From: Phallusia fumigata
Taxonomy: Eukaryota > Chordata > Ascidiacea > Phlebobranchia > Ascidiidae
DNA: 21,521 bases
Assembly (NCBI GenBank): GCA_008931825.1
Contig: QXVZ01003262.1
Span: 6,336 to 27,856 of the forward strand
Direction: 5' to 3'
The position numbers were made by a program, and so were the translations under genes. Under the pieces are notes generated by a model, which saw nothing but the letters and a program-made list of their open reading frames with translations, ran no database searches and was not told the origin of the DNA. Shown piece after piece: positions 1-12,800 of the stretch. Numbering within the stretch: the stretch's first letter is position 1; the number at the start of each line of letters is the position of its first letter.

Positions 1-519
1 TATTCGGTTACACAATGCACTTATCAGGAATTTGAAATGATATGAACTTTCTACTCCTGATTGGCACCCATCTGTCTGTGTTTAAAAAAACGCGTTTGGG
101 GTTAAAACAAACCAACAATACACCTGCGCATATAGCTATGTCAAGTTTACCGCTATAATGATGCCCGATTTAAAATAAAAAAAGTTGCTCTTGAACTTGT
201 AGATGGTTGTTTCTTTTAGTTTGTTTTCATTGGTTTGGTAAAAATGACAAATTTGAAAAAGCTGAAAAGAAACTGGGTGTTTAAAATAAGAGATTTTCCA
301 TTGTATTACAACTGCCTGTAGATGCGAAAACACAAAAATCATCGCATGCGAACAATCAAGTGTAGCAAAAATAATCAAACATATGCAAAAAACATAAAAC
401 CAGCGAAAACCAGTTTCATTATTTGTGATAATAAGTGTTGATGCTGCTCACTCTTTACCATCAAAACCAACACCGCTTTAGGCCCAAAAACCACCAATTC
501 CCCCATTGAGAAAAGCCAA
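1..519. other. 3' flank of RGS22
   Basis: AT-rich, no coding pattern. I see no AATAAA or ATTAAA on the minus strand here, so the poly(A) signal is non-canonical or beyond the window. Confidence 0.6.
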
Positions 520-828
520 TCAACACACAGAGGTGGTGTAGCTTACGATACTGGCGCTGTCGTTGGTCGTGGCAGCTTTGCCAAAGTTCTTCCCCTGTTG
601 TTTCGAACCTTTCTTTGCCCCGTTGGTTTTCAGCTGCTGCTGTTGCCCGTTTTCGGGCGTGGTTCGCGATCGGGAAACCCCCTGCGTCACGTGACTAGGC
701 AGCTTGCGGATCGTGAAGCCTGAGCGTCTGACGATTCGTCGCTGGGAGATGGGCGGCGCTTTGACGACCTCGATCACGCCTGTGATTGGTGGAGTGCTCG
801 AGCGGCTCGATGACGCTTCGCTCCAGGC
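520..828 (-). CDS. RGS22: RGS22 exon 26, terminal exon with stop
   Basis: Encodes residues 1400-1501 and TGA at 520-522. The tail is disordered: Ser-rich (WSEASSSRSST), basic (SQRRIVRRSGFTIRKLPSH), then Gln/Lys/Asn-rich (NGQQQQLKTNGAKKGSKQQG). Acceptor CACAACAG matches the phase of exon 25. An inner acceptor (upper end 777) would fit exon 24 directly if exon 25 were skipped, so alternative splicing is possible. Confidence 0.82.
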   Translation of the reverse strand, partial: AWSEASSSRSSTPPITGVIEVVKAPPISQRRIVRRSGFTIRKLPSHVTQGVSRSRTTPENGQQQQLKTNGAKKGSKQQGKNFGKAATTNDSASIVSYTTSVC

Positions 829-3800
829 CTGTTGTGATTAGTTTAAACAGTTAGGATATGTGCTTGAACAACAGTTAGTTTTAAATATAGTTTACCCGGT
901 GCATGACTAGTTTGCCTACAGCTCTATTACCAAATTTAATCAATTTGTTGTTAAAACTATCTCCACATACGAGTTAAACTTCAGTAATTTGATTCTCAGA
1001 ATAGTTTTTAGGCAATTAGTGTCAACAAACACTTTGTTTTACTCTAACAGTTAGTGATAGTTTGGAGCTAAAGTTCAACACTAGATTCAGCAAAAACACT
1101 GAGAGCATTTCGTAAACCGTTAGGAGCAAAGCCTTGTACTACGTAGGGTCTTCGGTTCGAAACCCGGTTGATTCAAACCGCTTTGTTTCAATAAGCTTGT
1201 GCGGTCTTGCATAGAACTCGGAACTCGGAACTCGGATGAGTTGTGCTAACGCAATTTCGCAAATTTCAAAACAAAAAATTCCCAAAACATAAAAGTTAAA
1301 CTGCAATCGTAAGATAAACAAAGATGTTCTTTTATATTTGTATAATTGGTCACCGCCCCTAATTTCCACTTACTTTCCATTGTATTCCAGTGTTAACAGA
1401 AAAAGTGAACTCGATTCCTTTCATATCGAATTTCGGCTGCGAATTCGGCAGAGCAAAGTCAACGAGTGGATCTTGACTTTTGAGGAAAGCTTCCAGACGA
1501 CGTTTCTGCATTCGTTCACTTTTTAAAACTGCAAATACAAATAAATTAAATTGTGTATTTTTGCCTTTTTGTTAAAAAATATTTTGAGGTTTCATAAGAC
1601 ACCAGAAAACTAGCCTAAATATATTTGCAATCCTTTTGTGCAATTGCAACTCAGAAAAAATAAATGATAATTTTGAAATACCTCTCGTTAAAATTAATTA
1701 ATAAATCCTGACTCAGGTGGCGAAACGAAACCTTACTTGGTTTCTTTCCTTCCCTCTCGGAAGGCGACATCGCTGTAACGAACCCGGCCCAAAACGGCAG
1801 CAATTCGTTAAAGACAGTGTGCTGGGAATCATCGAACAAAGTGGAAACATGAGGCTCGCGACCCTTGTCAGCCACGAAAGCGTCCATTGCCCGACGCAGG
1901 CGTTCGGCAGTTCCTGTTTTGATGTCGATCTGCCATAATAAATGAATTTCTCGTGTTAAAAGGTCGCCTCAATGGAAAATAAATATCGTATTAGTTTTTC
2001 TGTAAAATATTTAGGGACACAGTACAGGTCATATTCCCCAAAACAAAGATGCCGGCTCGGCTGGTGGAGAAAAACGACTTTAATTCTTTTGTTAGCAGTG
2101 ATAAAGGCATGCGTTTTTGTCGAATCGTTTTTAACAGAAAAGGTGTCGTTTTTGTCCTTTTGAACCAGAATCTACAGATTCTGTACTAAAAAACTCCTTT
2201 TTGTTTTGTTTGTTTTCCTTAGTGGACGGCACATGATGTGGTATGCTGAGTGGACGGCTAAATATTTTGCTTTGAAACACAAAATTTAAAAAAAAGCGTT
2301 TGTTCTCCGGTCTCAAAAGTAATATTTCAAGGTAAAATCTTCTCGCTTTTGACCATGTACGCAGGTACGTTTGTACGTTACAACTCCTTAATCACTGAAG
2401 AAAACTGCTGAGATTATTTTTGCGACATAACTTAGACTTCTTCGAAATGTGCTCATTTTTTAACAATAGCCTACTTTAAGGTTTTGGGTCGAAACGGCAA
2501 TTTCGGTACCTGATACCTAATAGGTACCGGTATAGCAATCCCTGTATTATAACATGTACAGAATTCTAGCGTATGTATACGTTCTACAAATACGTTAATA
2601 TTTAAAATTTAATATACCTGTAAGGTTGGTTGCATCTGCGAGTCGATGAAACAATCTCGAATGCTTCTGATCTTCGCTTTCAGCATGACAAGGTCGTAGT
2701 CGGTGTGGAACAGAGCGAGAAACTTGTTGACTTCGACGTAAAACATGAGATCGTTGTGGATCAGGGGAAACCCCTCCTCGTTTCCGAAACCCTAGGGATG
2801 TGTGGAAAAATGAATTGTTTACTATCAAATATTTATAATCGTTGCGTTTATGATAAAATACTAGAATCGTTTTTAATTCATATGGCTGAGAAACGTCCAT
2901 ATAGGGTTAGGTAAACCTTCAGTCTGAATGTGAGGGCGTCTTAGCACAGAACATAGTTGCATCACAGATTTAGGCAAAACAAAGATATGCATTTTCCAAA
3001 ACTGTGATGTATTCCCGAAACAGAAAATACAGCGACATGACCCAAAATGCGCTTCAGTTGACCAAAAAATCTAGTCCTGTACTGTATTTCTAATTCTAAA
3101 ACAACATTCACATGTGACCTCACAGACAGCACATGCGTTTCATGCAAGTGTGAAATGGTAGAAAAGTTACTTATAACTACCTGTAAGTATTTGTAGAAGT
3201 GCATTAATTCCAGCGGCAAGTTGCCCTCTTTAGCGCGATCTAGCGACTGGTTAAACATGATCTTGTGTTCAGAAGTGGGCGTCTGTCTTGCCGAGTGCTT
3301 CCCCAGTGCTCGTCGCCTTTTGCTACTCGGCTTCAGCGTCAGAGTTTTCAGCGCCAGCTCAGCTGTATTGAGATGTTGTCCGAGGTCGCTCCGTATCGAC
3401 AACTTGTATTCCTAACAGAAATATAAAACGGTTTAAGTTTGTTACGTGTTAATGGGCAGGATATGTGCACAAGTATACGATAGATGTAGTGTTTGTTGAT
3501 GACGTCGTCCGGTCAATGACGTCATTGAAACTTACGATACACCGTTGGAACAATTTTCAAGGTAGTATAAGCATTCAAAACACGGCAAAACTAAAAAATG
3601 TCATAGGAAAGTAAAAAACAAATAATGACAAAAAATTTACCTAACAACGCACCGCAGGCGAAAGACAAACTGTAAGAACAACTACAAAAATAATATAGAG
3701 CCGTTATCCTAGTGTTACTGACTTACACAATAATGAAAAGTGTGTATAAAACAACCAAGTGCTGTAAGTACCGCCACAAAACAAAACGTGACGAGAAACT

Positions 3801-6800
3801 TTACTGAGCAGTACGAGAATTCAAACACGCAGTTCCAGTAACTAAAAAAAACAAGGACTTCAAACCTTCAGCAATGTATTGAAACCCAGTGAAAAATTTG
3901 CAGCAGCTTGGTCCAATGTTGGGGTGACGTAATCTTGGATCTCCAGCACAGATTCATTCGAAGGATTGGGAAGCTCCCGGAGAAGTTGGGAGGAACGATC
4001 TGATGGCATCGCGATCTGCTTCGGTCCTGAATGTCAACCGTAAAAATACAAGTTTAGGAAGGACACCAAAAATTGAAATCATTAGTTTCATCATCGTGTA
4101 ATCATCTACAGCAGTGGTTATCAACCTGGATTGAATTTTATGACTTAAGGGAAGAATACCCACTTTATAGTTACGCTATTCATGATAGGTGCTACTTCTT
4201 TGTATATGCACCAAGGGTCATACATGAAAAACGTTTAGAAAACACTGATCTGCGGAAAAGTAACGTTTTACTCTATGTAGCATTTAGGACGAACTGAAAA
4301 CTTGGTTTGCCCCACAAACTTTGTCAGTTGGATTTATTTCAAGTACACAATTACCAGTTTTAAACAGTCACAGAAGAAATAAACAACCCATTATTACAAT
4401 TAATTGCAATAAAGCAGGCTGTTTACATACTAAATTAGGTATTTTAAATTCACTCCCTAGGGGTAAGATAAAACAAAAACCGTTCTCAAAGGCAACTTAC
4501 CTGTAGAATGCAGATAGGTTCGAACTAGTTCAGAGGATAGAGCGCTTCTCCTATCAACTTCACTGGATGGGACAGATAGCAGTGCGTCACACAGTTGGTA
4601 CATCTGCATCACGTTCTGGATCTGTGAACCACAAAACAATTGTAAATTTGTTTGAACTGATAATTCCACCGACCAATCCAAGCAAAACCCGTTTCAAACA
4701 ACCTTTTCAAACAAATTTTTGTGACTAAATTCCTAACGCAAAGTTTTTGTGTTTTGAAAGAAGAGTTACTTATAGAAAAAGCCTTACTTATAACTGTACA
4801 GCATCTGTGTTGCAATTCAGGGAAACAACTACAACATCTGTGTTGCAGCACTCACGCTAATATTAGCTTTGCTAACAAAAGAAGGTTGCAACATGTTTCC
4901 CAAACTCGATGATTCAAGTCCAATACACGTAATATAAGAATATTCCTTTTCGTTTTCGGGTTCACTTTACTATTTAGCAACAGCTGTCAGTCCTATTTAT
5001 GATGTAGATTATTTCTTTAACCAAAATCGGTTAGTCAATAAGCATAAATGAGTTCCTCGAGAAATAAAAATTCAAATTAAGACGGGCAATTTACCTCCAC
5101 ACTCTCACATTGCGAGATATATTTCCTTAAAAATGTGTAGAGGAGTTTATTGGCTTTAATCTCAGCAAAAGTAAGACGGTTTGGATGTTGCGACATCATT
5201 GCCTTCTTCTTCTTCTTCCTGCGCCTTCTCCTGTCCTCCTCGCTTCCGAGTTCTCCGTCTTCTCCATCCTCCTCCTCCTCTTCCTCTGATCCTTCTCTTT
5301 CTTGCTCCTGTCCTTCCTGTTTTTCTTCTCCGTCAGTGGGAAGCCTAAACTGAACCTACAAATGAGGAGATTAAATCAAAGCATTCACTCCGATACGTCC
5401 AACGCCTGTCTCGTTTAATGTTAAACTGGTGTTTGGTTTAAATGGCTTTTTTTGAACAATAGGATAAAAATGATTTGAGTCTGAGACCTTGTTCAAACAT
5501 TGGCTTTCAAAAAAACTCGTTGGTGCAAATTTGTGTGTTAAAGTTTTTCTTGAACAACCGATTATCGATGTATTTCGCACAAATCAGTATTTTTGCAGGG
5601 TTCGTCAAAATCGCAAAGATTGTTCAACTGACTGTAAACCATTTCGCAATAGCAGATTTTTTAACTCAAATTTTGACCTTTTTATCAAAAATCCACGCTG
5701 AAAATTGTTACTTTGCACACCTAGCCGCCAGGTTTCAAGGTTAATCCAAAGCTTGTACTAGACAAAGTTACATTAATAAATATTAAATAATAATGTCGCC
5801 TATTTCTTCGATTCAATCCCGTTTAGTCTAGATTAATAAATACTAACAGAAGCTGCTCATTTACTTTTGATGCTTGATGATCCCGAAAACCGAAGCCAGC
5901 TGTTTTAAGCCGGGCTGTTTTTCTTGCAGCAGTTGTCTTTTTCGGCGGAGGTCGCTGGGGTTTCTTGGCCCCCTTCTGTCGAATTGAGTTAGCGAGTTGT
6001 TTGATCCGTTCCACGTCGTACGAGTACATTGTACTCGCAGAGTCAGTCTCTGTTGAAGAATCGGCATCTACGCAATAAAAAAGTTGTCAGTCTTCATTCT
6101 ATTGACTTTAAAACCACAGTTTATCAAACTAAAGATATTGTGTTGGTTTGAATCTTCTTCCGGTTGTGGTTTGACAGCCTTTGTTGCTTTTTAAAAAAAT
6201 TTCAATGTGAATTTAAAGGCTGCGGCGCATTGTTACTGCACTGGTTCAGTTAAAAGCAATCGTTAGAGTTTGTAAAACGCAAAAATTTTTATTGCCAAAT
6301 TATCGTTTCTGTTCTACAATTGAGTTCCAGATGACAAAAAACACAAAAAAACCCAAATACGAACATTTTAAATGCACAGGGAGCAAGGTTGGTACATGAC
6401 CAAACCAACTGCTTAAGATTTGCCGGTTTGCGAAACTAACTTAACTTACCGTAGTACCAATGCTTGCTAAAGGTAGTGGTGGTCTCACTCATGGAAGTGC
6501 TGTCGCTTCCTTCCTTCCGATCTTCTGTGATAGAGGAAGTTTCCGATGGCTCAGTGGTAGCTGATTGGACAGATCGACCCTCACGTGACCTATAACGAAA
6601 ACCCTAGACTGCTACCAGCACATAACCAATAATTTCACCATGTGATTACTGCATTTACATTATTGTCTCATAACCTGTGAATGTTTTATTTGTAAATTCT
6701 GTCTGTGTTTTGGTGTTGAGTGAGTCATTGCTATACCCCACCTAGAATCTTGATGGGCCTAAAAATTGTTGATGGTTTTCTTGGGGTCCACGTTGTTAAT

Positions 6801-9800
6801 TGAGATACATAAGCTTGGATGGGTCATTTTTCATTGAATGGGCAATTTTTGTGCCTATTTGAAACGTCTAAAGAGCATGGAAATCATACTCACTCGATGT
6901 AGATTTTAATTTCGTGGTCGTTGTACCTCTGCAGACACGAGGAAAGTACGTTGATTGCGTATTGTCGGATGGATCGGAACAGATTGGATGATATTATTGC
7001 TGACGATTCTGTGTGCAAGGTAATCATAATTTAGGTGTATTTTTAATCGGGTAGTGTAATTTTCAGTCAATGCACTGAACACTCTCCATAAACATAGATT
7101 TCTTAATATAATCCTCAAGTAATGAACAAGAGGAAAAACACATTTTAAAAACCCTTCTTGACCCAAAGCCTAGCCTAAATCAAAAATATTTTAAGCGACC
7201 AAATTCCCAAATCAAAATCAGTTTTACTTTGTCCTGGCACTGTAGCTTTCTTCAGGGCTCGTTGCAATGCAGATATACTGGACAAAAGTTTCTTGGGGGG
7301 CTTGATGTAATTCGGCGAATCCTTGACGAGGAATATGTTGAAGAGCATGTAAGCCTCCACAGCTCCAAACGCAACTGAAAAAGTGACTTGTTTGTAAACA
7401 CCGGAAATGAAAATAAGCGGTTGCTCTTTTTGAGGATTTCTAATTGAAATGGTGCGGCGCTTGGGGGTATGAAAACCGGCAATTTTTGTTCCCGGAGAAT
7501 TTGTAAAACACTTTCTCTCCAAATGTTTAATTACCTTACGAAAAATATTCAATTGCCACGTGACAATGCATTGCTGAAATCCGTTTTTTTTTAGAAAGCG
7601 GAGGACCATTTTTACCACATGCAACAAATAGCGTATTGCAATCCTAAATCTCAACAAACTATTCGCTAAAACGAAGGCCAATAAGAAAAACGACTAACAA
7701 AAACGGCCCAACACTGACAATGCACCAAATAGACCATGTTGTGGTCCCTTAAAAGAAATGTTCCAAAATATCTGGTGATTTTTAAAAATTTATGCCATGG
7801 CCGGATTAATTTCTGTCATGGGTTCGAATCCCACTGCTGGTCAGATTTTCGAGCCTACATCATGCTGCGAAAGAATTCTCGAAATACATCCAGTTTTCAG
7901 ATATGTTTGTAAATGGGTTAACCTTCTGCTGAATAGTGCAGTGACTAAAACCAACAACTCGAATCTTACTTGCGTTGTGTTTCACGTAACTCGTTGGAGA
8001 TTGGACATGGGACGAACTCCATTCGCTCAAATACTCCAAGCACATCCAGAAGTCGTAAGTGAACGTCACAGTTCGATCTTCGTGACTACGAAAGGATAAC
8101 TAGAGAGGTGGTGTTCCCCATATTTTCATTCCTTATACACTACCAACTCATAATGGTGTTTTCCACATATACCATTTTCTTTAGTGCATTGGATATATTT
8201 TCAACACCAACATTATATTGGGTCCTTAAATTTCTTGGCATTTTATAACATGATTGTTTCTGCTAGCATAAACATATGAGTCCTCACGCACATGCAATTT
8301 CTGAATGATAGTGATGTTTTTAGGACGTTTAAAAATCAGTTTTACAAATTGAAACAAAAAGTAAAGATTTTCATTTAGAATTTAACTAAATCATTTCCTA
8401 CATCATGTCAATTTCAATCTCACTGTCAAAAGCAAATTAAACCCCACAGTTACACAAATCGTTTGGCCTGCACCTTTGGCCGACCGTAGTAAACCGCAAA
8501 CTCTAAACGACCCTTTCCAACGCGGTTTCAGCATCGCACTGTATATCCAAAAACAACATTGCGCTTTTTGACCAACCAAATATAAGCTTACATGCTACTG
8601 TACAAGAGAGTGTACCTGTAGATGAGAGGAACTATTATAAAGTAGAACAAACATCATTGTTTTTAAACCCTCCTATTAAACATTGGAGCTAGGTCTTTAG
8701 TTTAGTTTTTAAACCCAAGCTATAGTTCAATCTTGCCTCGACAGATACCTGCGAATATAGTTGCGGAAGGGATAGCCAGCTTCGGGTTCAGCAGCCAAGG
8801 CTCGCATCAGACGATGGTTGGTAGCGGAACGTGCTGACATGAGACGAATTTGTGAAGTGGAAGGCCGAACTGTCGACTGGCTCTGAGCAGCAACTGACTA
8901 TGGAAAGCGAAACAAGAAACCTGGTGTACATGATCCATAAACAAGTTGTTCTTAAACTTGTTGAAGCACAGGCCCGCAAGTTTTATACATGGATTTAAAA
9001 ACTCTTTGTCAAAATTATAACTTAACTCCACACATCCCTGGGGTTTGAACAGTCCCAGCTAAAGAATCACTGATACGTATATTGTAACCTATATGACTTT
9101 CTCCAAGACTCTAAATCTGACTACGCGTTTTAGGAGCCGGAGTTTATGCAACCTCTACCTCAAACCGGCGCTCCATGCACCCAAAGGGTCCCGCAGAAAG
9201 ATTTTTGTGGGAACTATGAGCTTTGAATGCATAAGACGAAGCAACATATCGAAATGAAAATATCAGTCAAAAAATATGGTCGACATTTAACTATAACTTG
9301 TGTTAACTGGATTTATAAAAAGGATTTACAGTTTTCAGCCAAATCGTCAAAAAAATCCCGGACACTACAAAGGTTGGAAACCTTTGCTGTAACACACAGT
9401 CATTACCCAGCCTTGTCTGTCGGGGGTTTGGGGTTAGGTTCAAGGTTGAGGGTCAGGTAATTTTTTAGGTACAAAATTCACAGTTTTAAATATGCTCAAT
9501 AGGAAGATACAAGCCCGTACTTGTGTGTAAAACATATCCTACGTTTCGATAAACGCTGTTGACATCATCAGGAATTCCTTTCACAAGTACTGGCAGGTAA
9601 CTTTTATTTATTACTATTACAACTGTTGGGTCACATGCTGATACTAAGCAGTATTCGACAGTTGCTACAAAGTACGAGAATTTACCAAACCAACATTACC
9701 TCGAGCGTTTGAACTGCTAGTTGTGACTGCGTAGTATCAGGGACGGATGGTCGTTCGGGGAGATGGAAATAACCGACAGTGAGCAATGGAAACGACACAA

Positions 9801-12800
9801 GTTTCGACAAGTTTGTGGTGACGTCATGCATTCCTTCTACGTCATCGTTCCAATAGCCTGAAAAGATTTTTTACAGTCACATGCGATAAAAAGTTGTCAA
9901 GATTGGGATTCGGTTTTAAAAAATTTCACGTTGGGCAAAATTGTAAAATATTTTAGCAATAGTTCTTCGACCGCTACCTTTAAATAAATACTAAAGATGC
10001 CTAAATTTTTGTCCAAAAAATACCCTTTTTTTGGTAAGAACCAATTAGGGCGAATGACTTGCATACCAAAAGTTACAGTTATTTGAGGGGTTTTGTAATT
10101 CTTTTGACAATTTTGACAATTTATTTTATTTAACGTGCGTCGTCATTTCTTCACCTGTTGCCAAATTATCTTTGAAGTTGGGTTTCGAGCTTTGGTGGAC
10201 GACGAACCTCGGCAGCCAATAGGAGCGCAGTCTGCGTAATACGTCATACTGGGGACGCGCGAACACGTGATAACTCAATCCGTCGCTGGCCTGCGAATTT
10301 CACAAAGCAGTGTTTTTCAAAAGTTTTTTACCAGCAACGCCTTTCAACGAGTTTTACCTTTCGACGCAACACTGATAAGAACTCAGTAATGACGCGTATT
10401 ATCTTAACGATAAAAAAAATCTACGCAACGGAATTATTGTGCGAAGCTCTTTGGAAATTACAATGACACACCAGGGCGTCACGACGTTCAGTCGGAATGA
10501 GAAGCGTGGATGTATAGGATTCGACGTGATCAGTAAGCTTTCACAAAACTTTAGTGTCATTTTTTTTCAGAAACGAACCTGTGCCTCCCTGATCTGCTGC
10601 CACGATTCCTCGGTCAAAATAAATTTGTGACGATCGAGGATGTCGCGGAACAGGCGATGGCGCCGCAAGCGGAGAGCGCTCTCCTCCTCCAAACTGTCGC
10701 CGCTAGATGATGCACCAGAACCGATTTCCGACGCTGTTGATCTGTTTGGGAGAAAAGGTTGTTATTCAAAAAGCAATAATATACCAAAACTGCGAGTTAA
10801 ATTTGAAAAAGCGGAAATACGCCTAGAACCAGGTAACCTTGCCCTGTACCTAGTCTAAAGCAACATGCTGTAATAGCATTTTTGACATTTTTGATTTTGG
10901 TAAACTGCGCAGTGTGCATTTTGTTTACTAATTTTGAAAGCGGAGAAGCATAGGAGGAAGACTACTCAATATTTCATAGAATATATGTGCACATATTTCT
11001 AGCTTCTAACTTGGGATAACATTTCTTTCACACAAATGGATTTCTGAACGACAGGCCATCAAGAAACATATTGCTGCATGAGTGTTGGAAGGCATCAAAA
11101 TACATCGAAAACCATAAAGCATTATTCCACTAAAAAAATGATCAACAACATTTCGCCCATCATTAATAAACCACTCTAAGCACTTCGCGACGCCCAAGTT
11201 AGTTGCTACTGCTAAAAACCTGACAAAAAAGGCAGTTTACTGGCAACGGTATATAACGTTCACCTTTTAATAATCCAGACAAAAAACGCCTAAATCATAT
11301 TACAGACAGTCGCACACGTCCCAGCAAAACAAAGTCAATATTTGTTTTCTTACCCTCTGCACTCAAATCTGGCCAACGCGTCCTTGAAGGCTTCAGTGTC
11401 GAGCCAGAAGGCCACAAGAAACTCACCCGCTGTTCCCTTGACGAAATTTAGAAAACTGTCCATTCCTGATTTCTGAAACAAGATGCCCATTGCATTTCCT
11501 ATCTTGCAAAAACATTTTAGTCTAAGAAGGAGGAGAGTGGTGCCGATGTGTAAAATTATTGGCGATAATAATACCTTTCTTCAAGGCTTAAACGCATTAC
11601 CAAGCTGGCGGGAAAAATTCACACGGAACCACACAAAAAATAACATGTACCGTTCGGAAAATTCTCTCCTTGATGTGTTGCAGCGACATCGAGTGAACTT
11701 TCTCGATCGACGCAATTTCGGTCTCCGTTTCCCCGCAGGACGAATCGTGATCCTCGAAGTCCAGGAACTCGCCAACCACGTCCTCCTCTTCAAACTCGTC
11801 CGAATCACCATCTGCTACATCATCATCTACGTCACCATCGTACGTAGTGACGTCATCGGGGCCGTGACCGCCGGTTTTTGTGTTTGCTGTTGTTGTATCG
11901 TCGTTTGAACCGCTGTGAAAGTTATTTGTGTCAGGAGTTTTGGTCAATTTCTAAAAGTGAAACTTTGAGATGTTGCAGGGGCATGGGGGTGGCGGAAACG
12001 ATCCACATGTTTGCTATCAGATTTTGGTCCATGTTTTTACCCCTAAAGTGCCCCCTTGTCGTAAGCAAAGGCTTGATGGACCCCCAAACACATTGGCAAT
12101 CGATAGCAGCCGCTAACAGTCAGAACCTTACCAACCATTCGTGTGTAACAGACCTAGACGCAAATACAACGCGCCAAATGTTTAATGAGCTCATACCTTG
12201 TCACAATCCTCACCATCTGGGTCTGGCTGCTGCCTTGCGGAAGAACAATGGTTGCCCTGTGTGGTTTACTGGGGGAGTCGGCCGTTCGCAACGCACTCTT
12301 GCCTTCATACTTCGAGTCTACAACAACGCAGCACCGAGTAAAAGCACTCCCAATCTTCCAGGTGGCCATCGCCAGTGTTTAGATAGGAGTTGGTGGCAAG
12401 TACCTGCCAATCATGCGGGCACTCCACCGAAACAGGCACGCGATTTTAGCGGCGTTGTTACCAGCGATATTTATGGGTTTAGGAAGACTCGTACATACAA
12501 ATATAGACCGGTTTAAATTGGTAAGCAACTTGTTCGACGTCAGCTTATAAAAATCAATCTCGGTTCTGGGGCAATGGTTATTGGCAAGCCTGTTTCGGGG
12601 AACAATCCTGCCTGTCAGCGTTATAGGAGACTGATATCGAAAAAGTGTTAAAATAAGTGCTGGCGTGGAAAAACAAACAGTGGATTTCATAAAAGTTGTA
12701 TTTGTTTTTTTAAAATGACACGCTATCTTAAGAATTAAACTGTCGTTTTGTACTGTCGTGAAAACAACATGACTTTATGTATTGATATTACTACATGCTT

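Noticed and set aside
520-777. Shorter terminal exon of RGS22 using the inner CACAG acceptor
   Set aside because: It would fit exon 24 only if exon 25 is skipped. Exon 25 has good splice sites and fits the outer acceptor, so the longer exon is preferred.
1139-1180. Functional tRNA gene
   Set aside because: B box present, but the T stem, acceptor stem and U33 are not satisfied.
9418-9458. G-quadruplex or telomere-like tract
   Set aside because: Only three runs of three or more G occur and the repeat unit is not regular.
11483-11908. Plus-strand open frame of 141 aa
   Set aside because: It is the antisense shadow of exon 8, whose minus-strand frame continues in phase into exons 7 and 9.
11878-12516. 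Longest plus-strand open frame (212 aa)
   Set aside because: It runs antisense across RGS22 exon 7 and two introns, has no recognisable domain, and the minus strand has a splice-consistent coding exon in the same place.
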